64,000 bases of DNA. It comes from Hymenobacter sp. DG25B. GTDB taxonomy: Bacteria; Bacteroidota; Bacteroidia; Cytophagales; Hymenobacteraceae. Each line of letters begins with the position of its first letter. Position 1 is the stretch's first letter. The stretch is taken from the NCBI RefSeq assembly GCF_000801315.1, contig NZ_CP010054.1, positions 3,596,001-3,660,000 of the forward strand, written 5' to 3'. Positions 45,179 to 53,511 of the stretch are shown here, piece by piece. Made by a program: the position numbers and the translations under genes. The notes under the pieces are model-generated. The model was given only the letters and a program-made list of their open reading frames with translations. It ran no database searches and was not told the origin of the DNA.

Positions 45179-47770
45179 TTAAAGCAGGTTATACATTCCT
45201 TTTAAGCCTTCATCCTTTTCCTTGGCGCGGATGTCCTGCAGAACGGACTTCAGCTCCGGGCTGCGCTCAGAAACAGCCACCAGCCCTTTATAGGCACCCA
45301 GGCGCACATAGGAAGAAGGGTTATTTCTGGCCAGCATTTCCAGTTTTTTCAGCCCCTTTTCGCGCTCAATGGGCGGCATGCGCTGCATGAACAGGCCAAA
45401 ATTAGGCAGGAAGGTATACAGGTCGGTGTCCCCCAGCGTTTCTACATAGCGCAGGTACCAGTCGTACTGATCCACTTTGCCATTGAGCACATAATAGCCG
45501 CCCAGGGCATTAATAACGCTGTTATTGGGCGTTTCCTGGAGTTTAGCAATGCGTTCAGCCGTTTTGGCCGTTGGTGCTTTGGTGAGGGCATTGATGGCGG
45601 CCGTTAGTACTACATAGGAGCTGTCATTCAGGCCTGCCTCGTAGATGGAGCCAAAGTCTTCATTGGGGAAGGAAGCCAGGGTAGCCATAGCGGCGGCACG
45701 CACTTCGCTGCGTTTATCGGTGGTGGCGGCATGCTGAATCTCTTTGCGAATAGCCCCACCCTCCGGACCTTTGTACTTCCGGAAAGCACTGAGCGCGGCC
45801 GTGCGCACTGCCCAAAAGTTATCATTGAGAGCTGTACGGAGCATACCAGATACCACCAAGTCACCTACTTTGGGGCGGAGCTCCTCAATAGCCTCGTATT
45901 TCTGCAGGTAGTTGCGGGCGTGGTAGAACTGATAGAGCAGCTCATCCTGGCTTCGCTCCTCTTCTATTTTGGCCAGCAGCTGGGCCTCATCATCAAACTT
46001 TACCAGACTGGGGCGCTGCGCAACCGGCAGAACAAACGTCTGGTCGGCTTTGGTAATGGTCAGCTTGTGCTCGGTGGGCTGATTGTTTACCCAGGTGGTA
46101 ACCGTGACCGGCAACCGGAAGATGGGCGTGAAGGTGGAATCCTGCTGCTGCTGCACATGCAGGGTAACCTGGCTGTTGTTATAGCTATGCGTGACGCGCA
46201 GCTCCGGGTGGCCGCGCTGCATAAACCACTGGTTAAAGAACCAGCGCAGGTCTTGGCCGGTCACGTCTTCGAAAGCCAGCCGTAGCTCATCTATCTCAAC
46301 GGCGGAGAGCTTGTTGCGCGTCAGATATAAGTTTAACGCCGCATAGAAGGCATCATCTCCTACATACTTGCGCAGCATGTGCAGCACGCGCCCCCCTTTT
46401 TGGTAAGAGTGGCGGTCCAGCATATCCTCCCGGTTGGCGTAGTTATACCGAATGAGCGGAACACGCTTGTCTTCCGCTTCCTGAAAGTATAAGTCGGAAG
46501 CAGTTTGCTGGACGAGGGCGGCGGCGTCGGCACCGTACTTATACTCGGCCCACAGATACTCCGAGTAATCGGCAAACGACTCGTTCAGGGGCAGGTTAGA
46601 CCATGATTCGCACGTGACATAGTTGCCAAACCAGTGGTGAAACAGCTCGTGAGCAATAACCCAATCGGAGTTTTTATCCAGCAACTCCCGCCGCGTAGCC
46701 TGAATTCCGTCGCCGTGAATGGTGGCGGAGGTGTTTTCCATAGCCCCCGACACATAGTCGCGCACAGCTACCTGGGCATATTTCTCCCACGGATATTCCA
46801 CGCCCAGCTTCTTGGAGAAGAACTCCAGCATCTCGGGCGTATTACCGAACACCGCCTTCGCCGTTTGCTGAAATTTGGGCTCTACATAATAATCCACGGC
46901 TTTTCCGCGCCAGGACTCACTAACCACGGCAAAATCGCCTACGGCCATCATGGTAAGGTAAGGCGCGGCAGGCAGGCTTTGCTTCCACACATCGGTACGG
47001 GTACCATCGGAATTCTTCTTGGAGGAAATCAGCAGGCCGTTCGACAGAGTTTTATACTGGGCATCCACTGTCATGGCTATTTCCTGCGTCATGCGCTGGT
47101 TGGGCTTGTCGATGGTAGGAAACCAGGCCGAGTTGTTCTCCGTTTCCCCTTGCGTCCAGATCTGACGGGGTTTGTTCTTCTCAGCGCCTACCGGGTTAAT
47201 AAAGAACAGGCCTTTGTTACTGGTAATGGCCTCACTGCCGCCCGTGGTTAGCTCATTGGGCTTAGCCACATAGTTCACCCGCACCTGATACGCCTCGGAG
47301 CGGCTGTAGGTCCGGTCCAGGTTAACAGTGAGCTTGCGCTTATCGTAGCTATAGGTAAGCGCCTTCTCCTTTTCCTTGCCATTAGCCACCGATATGAGGC
47401 GGATACTGCGGATATCAAAACCTTTCGCATCCAGCACCAGCTGGCTTTGCGGATAGAAGTGGGGCCGCACCGAGAGCGTGGCCGTACCAATGAGCTGTTG
47501 CTTGGCCCAATCGAAACGCACATCCAGCCGCGTATGCAGGACATCGGTCAGAATAGTGGCCGCAGCATGCTCTGGCGTAGTACTAGGCAGCCACGAGGGA
47601 ACCACGATGGTGGGGGAAGCCGCATCGGAGGCGTAAGGATCCGTAGTAGCTTGGGGCTTCTTGCGGGAAGACTTCGCCGGCGAGCTTTTATCAGGCTTAA
47701 CACTCTGAGCAGGTGCAAACAGAGGCAACGCCAGCACCAAACTTAGGGCACCGATAAACGGGTATTTCAT
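45179..47770 (-). CDS. M1 family metallo-aminopeptidase with HEAT repeats
   Basis: An 863-residue zinc aminopeptidase. The start MKYPFIGALSLVLALPLF gives a signal peptide; a longer frame upstream runs into the divergent biotin carrier gene. The catalytic domain has SGAMENTSATI and the zinc motif HELFHHWFGNYVTCESWSNLPLNESF, with His374, Glu375, His378 and Glu397 (numbering from this start). After about residue 580 the C-terminal half shows HEAT-like repeats (WAVRTAALSAFRKYKG, SEVRAAAMATLASF). M1 peptidases release N-terminal residues; in Bacteroidota such exported enzymes act in the periplasm. Followed by its own terminator. Confidence 0.93.
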   Translation of the reverse strand: MKYPFIGALSLVLALPLFAPAQSVKPDKSSPAKSSRKKPQATTDPYASDAASPTIVVPSWLPSTTPEHAAATILTDVLHTRLDVRFDWAKQQLIGTATLSVRPHFYPQSQLVLDAKGFDIRSIRLISVANGKEKEKALTYSYDKRKLTVNLDRTYSRSEAYQVRVNYVAKPNELTTGGSEAITSNKGLFFINPVGAEKNKPRQIWTQGETENNSAWFPTIDKPNQRMTQEIAMTVDAQYKTLSNGLLISSKKNSDGTRTDVWKQSLPAAPYLTMMAVGDFAVVSESWRGKAVDYYVEPKFQQTAKAVFGNTPEMLEFFSKKLGVEYPWEKYAQVAVRDYVSGAMENTSATIHGDGIQATRRELLDKNSDWVIAHELFHHWFGNYVTCESWSNLPLNESFADYSEYLWAEYKYGADAAALVQQTASDLYFQEAEDKRVPLIRYNYANREDMLDRHSYQKGGRVLHMLRKYVGDDAFYAALNLYLTRNKLSAVEIDELRLAFEDVTGQDLRWFFNQWFMQRGHPELRVTHSYNNSQVTLHVQQQQDSTFTPIFRLPVTVTTWVNNQPTEHKLTITKADQTFVLPVAQRPSLVKFDDEAQLLAKIEEERSQDELLYQFYHARNYLQKYEAIEELRPKVGDLVVSGMLRTALNDNFWAVRTAALSAFRKYKGPEGGAIRKEIQHAATTDKRSEVRAAAMATLASFPNEDFGSIYEAGLNDSSYVVLTAAINALTKAPTAKTAERIAKLQETPNNSVINALGGYYVLNGKVDQYDWYLRYVETLGDTDLYTFLPNFGLFMQRMPPIEREKGLKKLEMLARNNPSSYVRLGAYKGLVAVSERSPELKSVLQDIRAKEKDEGLKGMYNLL

Positions 47771-47788
47771 GCAAGTGGCAATAGGGTA

Positions 47789-47816
47789 TTGTGGCTCAAT
47801 TTCCGAAATAAGTTTG
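47789..47816 (+). promoter_or_regulatory. Possible promoter of the biotin carrier gene
   Basis: TTG (47789-47791), 17 bases, then TAAGTTTG (47809-47816), an exact -7 match. The spacing is slightly short. It lies 50 bases before the chosen ATG, in the region shared with the divergent aminopeptidase gene. Confidence 0.45.
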
Positions 47817-47866
47817 AGATTTGGCCTATCTTTAAGCCCTTTTCCGCCCAACGTAACTTTGATAGA

Positions 47867-48367
47867 ATGCTCCAAGTAAACACCGGATCCAGCCAGGTTT
47901 GGGAAGTTGAATATCAACCCGACGCCATTACCGTGAATGGTGAAACGTTTACCTGGGACCTGGCGCCGCTGGGCAATGGGCGTTACCATATCCTGCACGA
48001 GGGACGCTCTTTTTCCGCCGAGGTTGTCAGCGTAGAGCACGCGGCCAAAACTATTCAGCTCAAGTTGGACGGCCGCATTATCACCCTCAACGCCAAGGAC
48101 CGCTTTGACCTGTTGCTAGAAAAGCTGGGAATGAGCGACGTAGCCGCCCATAAAATTAACGAGCTGAAGGCCCCCATGCCCGGCCTGATCGTAGACATCC
48201 GCGTGGCCCCTGGCCAAACCGTGCAAAAGGGCGACCCGCTGCTGGTGCTGGAAGCCATGAAAATGGAAAACATTCTGAAGTCGCCGGGCGACGGGGTGGT
48301 AAGCGCCATTAAAGTTTCCCTGCGCGACAACGTGACCAAAGGGCAGGTGCTGATTCAGTTTAGCTAA
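47867..48367 (+). CDS. Biotin carboxyl carrier protein
   Basis: A 166-residue protein with a C-terminal biotinyl domain. The attachment motif EAMKMEN carries the acceptor Lys132; it is in a typical context ([41 protein letters not shown]). About 90 N-terminal residues ([19 protein letters not shown]) form the second domain as in acetyl-/propionyl-CoA or methylmalonyl-CoA carboxylase carriers. The biotin carboxylase and carboxyltransferase subunits are not nearby, so it works in trans with subunits elsewhere. Start MLQVNTGSS is preferred; upstream in-frame codons belong to the promoter region. It diverges from the aminopeptidase gene. Confidence 0.85.
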   Translation: MLQVNTGSSQVWEVEYQPDAITVNGETFTWDLAPLGNGRYHILHEGRSFSAEVVSVEHAAKTIQLKLDGRIITLNAKDRFDLLLEKLGMSDVAAHKINELKAPMPGLIVDIRVAPGQTVQKGDPLLVLEAMKMENILKSPGDGVVSAIKVSLRDNVTKGQVLIQFS

Positions 48368-48429
48368 CTGCGCCTGGCTTTTTTAGGTTTTCGCTTCGAT
48401 ATATCCCACTCACGCTAAATTTTCGCGTT

Positions 48430-49227
48430 TTGAAGTACAAACGAATTCTGCTCAAGCTCAGTGGCGAGGCACTCATGGGCGCTCAACAGTATGGCATTGA
48501 TGCCGAGCGCCTGATGCAATATGCTCAGGAAATAAAGACGGCCGCTGAAACCGGCACCCAGATAGCCGTGGTGATTGGCGGCGGCAACATCTTCCGGGGT
48601 GTGCAGGCCGAAGCCTTTGGGCTGGACCGGGTACAGGGTGACTATATGGGCATGCTGGCCACCGTTATCAACTCTATGGCGTTGCAGAGCGCCCTGGAAA
48701 AGCTAAACGTGAATACCCGTCTGCTTTCCGGCGTTACCATTCAGCGGGTGTGCGAGCCTTACATCCGGCGCCGCGCGCTGCGCCATCTGGAGAAAGGCCG
48801 CGTGGTCATCTTTGGGGCTGGCATTGGCTCCCCTTACTTCACTACCGACTCGGCTGCTTCCCTGCGGGCCATTGAGATTGAGGCCGACGTTGTGCTGAAG
48901 GGCACCCGCGTAGACGGTATTTATACCGCCGACCCGGAGAAAGACCCTACGGCTACCCGCTATCCGCAGATTACCTTTGATGAGGTAATGGAAAAGAACC
49001 TGAATGTGATGGACATGACGGCCTTTACCTTGTGCAAAGAGAATAACCTGCCCATTATTGTGTTCGATATGAACAAAGCCGGCAACCTGCAGCGCCTGAT
49101 TGATGGCGAAACCGTAGGTACGCTGGTAACCATGAACGGGACCAAACCGGAAACTGAACCCGCTGGCAAGCACAGCGGCCTGCAGCCGGCCGTAGAAACC
49201 TCCACCACTACCACAGAGCAAGCCTGA
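48430..49227 (+). CDS. pyrH: UMP kinase
   Basis: PyrH phosphorylates UMP to UDP, needed for pyrimidine nucleotides. A TTG start (48430-48432) gives [22 protein letters not shown], the family's N-terminus. It shows [28 protein letters not shown], and [20 protein letters not shown]; core about 235 residues, plus a C-terminal tail of about 30 ([24 protein letters not shown]) not found in E. coli PyrH. It is followed by frr. Confidence 0.97.
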   Translation: MKYKRILLKLSGEALMGAQQYGIDAERLMQYAQEIKTAAETGTQIAVVIGGGNIFRGVQAEAFGLDRVQGDYMGMLATVINSMALQSALEKLNVNTRLLSGVTIQRVCEPYIRRRALRHLEKGRVVIFGAGIGSPYFTTDSAASLRAIEIEADVVLKGTRVDGIYTADPEKDPTATRYPQITFDEVMEKNLNVMDMTAFTLCKENNLPIIVFDMNKAGNLQRLIDGETVGTLVTMNGTKPETEPAGKHSGLQPAVETSTTTTEQA

Positions 49228-49231
49228 ATCA

Positions 49232-49309
49232 ATTAAAAATTAAGGAAGCAGTACCGGCCAGTACGTACTGCGGCTGGGCCAACCCGGCATTTCCTTCCTG
49301 GTTTTTAAT
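49232..49309. repeat. Inverted repeat between pyrH and frr
   Basis: An A+T-rich arm ATTAAAAATTAAGGAAG (49232-49248) pairs imperfectly with CTTCCTGGTTTTTAAT (49294-49309) around a G+C-rich loop that includes GTACGTAC. It might act as a pyrH terminator or mRNA processing site. Confidence 0.5.
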
Positions 49310-49335
49310 TCTCAATTTCTAATTCACCTTAACAA

Positions 49336-49899
49336 ATGGACGAAGAAATCCAGTTTTACCTGAGCGACGCGGATGAATCGATGGGCAAAGCCCTTCAGCA
49401 CACGGGCGTTGAGTTGGGCCGCATTCGGGCCGGCAAAGCCAGCCCCGCTATGCTTGATGGCCTGCGCGTAGATTACTACGGAACCCCTACCCCACTGAGT
49501 CAAGTGGCTAACATTGCTACCCCCGATGCCCGCACGCTTTTCATTAAGCCCTGGGAGAAGAACATGGTAGGCGAAATTGCGAAGGCCATCAAGAATAGTG
49601 ACCTAGGCCTGAACCCGCAGTCGGATGCAGAAGGTGTACGCCTGAACATCCCGGCCATGACGGAGGAGCGCCGCCGTGAGCTGGTAAAGCAGGTGAAAAA
49701 TGAATCAGAAAGCGGCAAAGTACGCATTCGGGCCATCCGGAAGGATGTGAACGAAGCCCTGCGCAAGCTGCTGAAAGATGGCGCTTCCGAAGACTCCATT
49801 AAAGACGCGGAAGCCAAAGTGCAGAAGTTCACCGATACCTACATTGTGAAGGTGGATGACCTGGTAAGCAAGAAGGAAGCCGAAATCATGACGATTTAA
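49336..49899 (+). CDS. frr: Ribosome recycling factor
   Basis: RRF with EF-G splits post-termination ribosomes. The 187-residue protein shows AGKASPAMLDGLRVDYYGTPTPLSQVANI, RLNIPAMTEERRRELVKQVKNE, and the C-terminal helical region VKVDDLVSKKEAEIMTI. Family length is 185. It is downstream of pyrH, with an inverted repeat between, and followed by a strong hairpin terminator shared with nadD. Confidence 0.98.
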   Translation: MDEEIQFYLSDADESMGKALQHTGVELGRIRAGKASPAMLDGLRVDYYGTPTPLSQVANIATPDARTLFIKPWEKNMVGEIAKAIKNSDLGLNPQSDAEGVRLNIPAMTEERRRELVKQVKNESESGKVRIRAIRKDVNEALRKLLKDGASEDSIKDAEAKVQKFTDTYIVKVDDLVSKKEAEIMTI

Positions 49900-49914
49900 G
49901 CGCTTTTAAGCCAT

Positions 49915-49957
49915 AAAAAAAGCCCCGGTGAAGCTGTTTCACCGGGGCTTTTTTTAT
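49915..49957. terminator. Bidirectional terminator between frr and nadD
   Basis: AGCCCCGGTGAA (49921-49932) and TTCACCGGGGCT (49938-49949) form a 12-bp stem flanked by A-run and T-run on both sides; it can serve the convergent frr (+) and nadD (-) transcripts. Confidence 0.93.
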
Positions 49958-49982
49958 GTTGTCTGACTTATCTGAAGCTAGC

Positions 49983-50567
49983 CTAGGAGCGCCAATAGCC
50001 TTCCGCCTCAATGCGCTTTTCCACCGCCGCCGGCACCAGGTAACGGATAGATTTGCCGGCCCGGACACAGTCCCGGATAAACGTAGCGGAAATATCCAGC
50101 AGGGGAGCATCCACCACGCGTACACCCGGATGCGTGCTGACCTCGGAGGCCGCTACCCCGGGCCGCGGGTACACATACACTTCGTGCTCGGCCAGAATAC
50201 GGGCGGCGTCTTTCCAGCGCGGCAGACCGGGGAGGTTATCCTCGCCCATGAGCAGCACAAAGCGGTGGTCTGGGTACTGCCGGTGCAAGGCATCCAGCGT
50301 AACAATGGTGTAGTTCGGCAGGTCCATGCCAAACTCAATGTCCAGGGCCTTCAGGCGGGCATTGTCGGCAATGGCGGCCTGCACCAGCTCAAAGCGAACC
50401 TTCTCCGGCAGCAGGTCCTGCCCTACTTTGAAAGGGCTTTGCGGCGACACCACCAGCCACACCGCATCCAGATCGGTATGCGTGGCCATGAAGTGGGCCA
50501 GAATAAGGTGGCCGGTATGCAAGGGATTGAACGAGCCAAAGAGCAACCCCACTTTAGGGGTACTCAC
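49983..50567 (-). CDS. nadD: Nicotinate-nucleotide adenylyltransferase
   Basis: NadD joins ATP with nicotinate mononucleotide to form deamido-NAD. A GTG start (50565-50567), overlapping the gmk stop codon by 3 bases (GTGA), gives MSTPKVGLLFGSFNPLHTGHLILAHF, with the nucleotidyltransferase motif HTGH and, near the end, ISATFIRDCVRAG (SxTxIR motif). 194 residues, normal. Last gene of the sigma-antisigma-gmk-nadD run. Confidence 0.95.
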   Translation of the reverse strand: MSTPKVGLLFGSFNPLHTGHLILAHFMATHTDLDAVWLVVSPQSPFKVGQDLLPEKVRFELVQAAIADNARLKALDIEFGMDLPNYTIVTLDALHRQYPDHRFVLLMGEDNLPGLPRWKDAARILAEHEVYVYPRPGVAASEVSTHPGVRVVDAPLLDISATFIRDCVRAGKSIRYLVPAAVEKRIEAEGYWRS

Positions 50568-51148
50568 AGAATGGCAGGTTCAGCGGTAATGAAGTCGCGC
50601 ACCAGCTTTTCAGCGTGCGCTGTGGCCTCGTCCAGATCATCATTCACCACCACTACATCAAACCGGTCTTCGAAGGTGAGTTCGAAGTTGGCTTTATAGA
50701 GGCGGGAAGAGATGCTGGCGGCCGAATCGGTGGCGCGGGCCCGGAGGCGGTGCTCCAGAATTTCCAGGGAAGGCGGTTTGACAAAGATAGCCAGGGCCCG
50801 GTCTTTGTAGAATTCCTTGATGCTGAGGCCGCCTTTTACGTCCACATCCAGCACGGCGTGCTTGCCGCTTTCCCAGATGCGTTCAATCTCGGACTTCAGT
50901 GTGCCGTAGAAGGCACCTTCGTACACTTCTTCCCATTCCACGAAGGCGTCCTGTCGGATTTTCTCCTGGAACTCCTGTACGGAAATAAAGTAGTAGTCTT
51001 TCCCGTTGGCTTCGCTGCGGCCGCGACGGTCGCGCGTACACGCTGAAATCGAGAAGCTTAGCTCCGGAACACGCTCCAGCATCCGGTGCACAATAGTGGT
51101 CTTGCCGGCGCCGGAAGGCGCCGAAAAGGCGATGATTTTACCCTGCAT
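50564..51148 (-). CDS. gmk: Guanylate kinase
   Basis: Gmk converts GMP to GDP. The 194-residue protein has the P-loop APSGAGKTTIVHRML, and the GMP-binding segment ISACTRDRRGRSEANGKDYYFIS, both conserved; further along DVDVKGGLSIKEFY and FVKPPSLEILEHRLRARATD. It overlaps nadD by 4 bases and follows the anti-sigma gene by 9 bases. Confidence 0.97.
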   Translation of the reverse strand: MQGKIIAFSAPSGAGKTTIVHRMLERVPELSFSISACTRDRRGRSEANGKDYYFISVQEFQEKIRQDAFVEWEEVYEGAFYGTLKSEIERIWESGKHAVLDVDVKGGLSIKEFYKDRALAIFVKPPSLEILEHRLRARATDSAASISSRLYKANFELTFEDRFDVVVVNDDLDEATAHAEKLVRDFITAEPAIL

Positions 51149-51157
51149 CGGGCAAAA

Positions 51158-51448
51158 TTAGGCCATTTCTGCTTGCAAGCGCTGAAGAATTGTTTGCGAC
51201 AGTACCGCAGGGGCGCCTTTACGACCTACATGCTGGGACAGGAAGTCGACGAAAATGCGCTGTTTATCAATGGTATCGAAGCAGGGCGAGCAGTCTTCGG
51301 CGTGGTTGACAAAGTATTCTTCGTCTTCCATGCTGGGGGCCTGGCCTTCGATAATTTGGTCGAGAATTGTATTCACACGCTCACAGTCGGCGCCGGTCTC
51401 AGGAGCAGCGGCAGCCGGTTGGTTGGTTTTTGTAGATGTAGTTTCCAT
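51158..51448 (-). CDS. Zinc-binding anti-sigma factor (RsrA-like)
   Basis: A 96-residue soluble protein with no membrane segment. The cysteines and histidine have the ZAS pattern C22 (26 residues) His49-x3-Cys53-x2-Cys56 (DCERVN ... VNHAEDCSPCF), very similar to RsrA and other zinc anti-sigma factors, where oxidation of the thiols releases the sigma factor. The first 20 residues are a polar, Ala/Thr-rich lead. It lies 18 bases downstream of an ECF sigma factor gene, the classic arrangement. Redox sensing is an inference from the motif; a different zinc-binding partner role is possible. Confidence 0.8.
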   Translation of the reverse strand: METTSTKTNQPAAAAPETGADCERVNTILDQIIEGQAPSMEDEEYFVNHAEDCSPCFDTIDKQRIFVDFLSQHVGRKGAPAVLSQTILQRLQAEMA

Positions 51449-51466
51449 ACTAGTGCGGCTGGAGTG

Positions 51467-52120
51467 TTAGTCGTGGTCTGCGTCTGAATCGGTGGTATCG
51501 TTATCGTCGGCCTCATCATCGGTGCCGTAGCCCATGGATTTGGCGTATTTCTCAAGCTTATCCTTCAGAAAGTTCCGGGCCCGGTGCAGGCGGGAACGAA
51601 CCGTACCAATTGGGATATCCAGCACTTTAGCCATTTCCTCATACGTAAACCCTTCCAGGTCACAGAGGATAATGACGGTGCGAAAATCCACCGGCAGCGA
51701 GTTTAATGCCCGAGCCACTTCGTCGCCGATGAGGTCGCGCACGGCTTGCTGCCGCATATCGGACGAGGTACTTCCTGCGTCACCCTCAGCCTCCACGTCC
51801 TCCGAATTGTAGTACCCTTCAATTTCGCTGTAGTCGACCTTGGCGGGTTGTTTACTTTTCTTTCGGAAGTCGTTAATGAATGAGTTTTTCAAGATGCGGA
51901 ACAGCCACGCTTTGGCGTTGGTTCCCGGCTCAAAATATTCAAAAAACCTATATGCCTTCAAATAAGTCTCCTGCACGAGGTCGTTGGCATCGTCCTCATC
52001 CAGGGTCAGGCGGTAGGCAAAATTGTACAGGGAATCGATAACCGGCATTAATTCCGCTTGAAAGCGGCGGTCTTTCTCTTCCTTACTCAGCTTAGAAACC
52101 CGTTCGGGAGAATCGCTCAT
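51467..52120 (-). CDS. ECF sigma factor (RpoE/SigR-like) with acidic tail
   Basis: A 217-residue extracytoplasmic-function sigma factor. Region 2 is seen in YNFAYRLTLDEDDANDLVQETYLKAYRFFEYFEPGTNAKAWLFRILKNSFINDFRKK; region 4 in LNSLPVDFRTVIILCDLEGFTYEEMAKVLDIPIGTVRSRLHRARNFLKDKL. The last 25 residues are strikingly acidic (DDEADDNDTTDSDADHD). With the ZAS anti-sigma gene next to it, the pair looks like SigR-RsrA, which governs thiol-oxidation stress in actinomycetes. In this window it precedes gmk and nadD on the same strand, so it may be co-transcribed with them. Confidence 0.88.
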   Translation of the reverse strand: MSDSPERVSKLSKEEKDRRFQAELMPVIDSLYNFAYRLTLDEDDANDLVQETYLKAYRFFEYFEPGTNAKAWLFRILKNSFINDFRKKSKQPAKVDYSEIEGYYNSEDVEAEGDAGSTSSDMRQQAVRDLIGDEVARALNSLPVDFRTVIILCDLEGFTYEEMAKVLDIPIGTVRSRLHRARNFLKDKLEKYAKSMGYGTDDEADDNDTTDSDADHD

Positions 52121-52184
52121 GGGCGCAGAAAATTACGGATGCCAGGGCTGCCTGGTGGGTCAGCCTGTGGCTTAAATGTAGCTA

Positions 52185-53483
52185 TTATACCGTACCACTC
52201 CCAGGGGTGTTGCACACCCGGGCCGCAGTTTGTCGTTCGGTGGACACTACGAGAAAACCATATAGAAAGACGAATAGATTAAATCCAATTTGTAATTCCA
52301 GCAGCGAATCCGTCAACATAGCAATGGCTAGCAGCCAGATACAGTGTATCACATACGGGTTTCGGCGCTGGGCTGGTTGTGCCAAAGGGCCCAGCAAAAC
52401 CAACAGCCACAAGCCCAGCTGCACCAGCCCGCCACCTACTAAATAGTGCAGGTATTGATTATGCACCATTACCCAGTTGGCCGGGGTGAGACCAAAGCTC
52501 TGCCAGGCGTATTGCTGCATCATAGCGGCCCGCACATCAGCCGGGGCCACGCCCAGCACAGGATGCGTCTGAAATATGACATTGGCCGTGTGCCAGGCCG
52601 CCAGGCGCTTGGAAAGGGAGTAGTTATTGATATCGTGCCCCAGAGAAAACTGCTCCAGATCAAAGTGCGTGGCTTCCAACCGCTGCTGCACTGATACCAG
52701 CGTGTGCAGGGCGCCCCAGGGCAGCAGCACCAGTAAGGCAGCCAATACCAAGCCCAGTCGCCACTGGCGCCGCATAACTACTACCAGAACCACATCCAGC
52801 AACAACGTAGCATAGAACACCAGCAGGCCCGTGCGATACGCCAGCACATGCAACACAACCAAAGCGGTGATGCTGGCTGCCCGCAACAACCAGCGCAAGG
52901 CAGTACCAACTATCTTCTCGCGGGCCAGTAACATACCGATATATACCGCCAGGGCCAGCATAATGCTGAAGTGGATGTGAAATACCCCCGTAACAGACGG
53001 CATATTCTGCCCCGAGCCAAAGGCGTTGTTAGCCTGGGCGGCGTTCATGAGATATTCGGCCAGCGTAGCTAACCCCAGCCCGGCTACGCCCAGCACAAAC
53101 AGGCTGCCCACCCCCAGGCGTTGGCGCGCGGTGAGCGGAACTGCTACGGCAAAAACCAACGGTACACCCAGAAGCGGCAACTGGCGGAAAAGCTCGTGCC
53201 TGTATACCGCCCACTCCGCGGTATACAGGCCGCTTATCACCAGGAACAGATACAGCAATGCCGGGAACCAGGCGGTGCGCAAACTCCACCACCCGGCCAG
53301 CTGTCGGCGCAGGTTGGGCTGCGCCGCAACGGCTAGTACACCTACCACGGGGCTCAATGCAATCAGGGCCCGGGCCATCAGCAGACCTACCACGCCGGCC
53401 ACGCACGCCAGCAGCAACAGGTACTGCGACAGGCGCCCACTCTGGTAAAGCTGCCGAAAGGAAGGGAGAGGTAAAAAAGCCAT
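52185..53483 (-). CDS. O-antigen-ligase family membrane protein (second copy)
   Basis: A 432-residue multi-pass membrane protein (about eleven segments). The Wzy_C/WaaL region has NNYSLSKRLAAWHTANVIFQTHPVLGVAPADVRAAMMQQY and, later, the key HNQYLHYLVGGGLVQLG. The layout matches the copy at 24415-25716 (NNYSL...R, HP.LGV, HNQ.L), but overall similarity is low, so they are distant paralogues. It follows the glycosyltransferase 9 and 2 genes on the same strand, making a probable surface-glycan assembly unit. Ligase versus polymerase cannot be decided. Confidence 0.85.
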   Translation of the reverse strand: MAFLPLPSFRQLYQSGRLSQYLLLLACVAGVVGLLMARALIALSPVVGVLAVAAQPNLRRQLAGWWSLRTAWFPALLYLFLVISGLYTAEWAVYRHELFRQLPLLGVPLVFAVAVPLTARQRLGVGSLFVLGVAGLGLATLAEYLMNAAQANNAFGSGQNMPSVTGVFHIHFSIMLALAVYIGMLLAREKIVGTALRWLLRAASITALVVLHVLAYRTGLLVFYATLLLDVVLVVVMRRQWRLGLVLAALLVLLPWGALHTLVSVQQRLEATHFDLEQFSLGHDINNYSLSKRLAAWHTANVIFQTHPVLGVAPADVRAAMMQQYAWQSFGLTPANWVMVHNQYLHYLVGGGLVQLGLWLLVLLGPLAQPAQRRNPYVIHCIWLLAIAMLTDSLLELQIGFNLFVFLYGFLVVSTERQTAARVCNTPGSGTV

Positions 53484-53511
53484 GGGAGCCGCAAAGAACG
53501 CAGAGGGCCTG

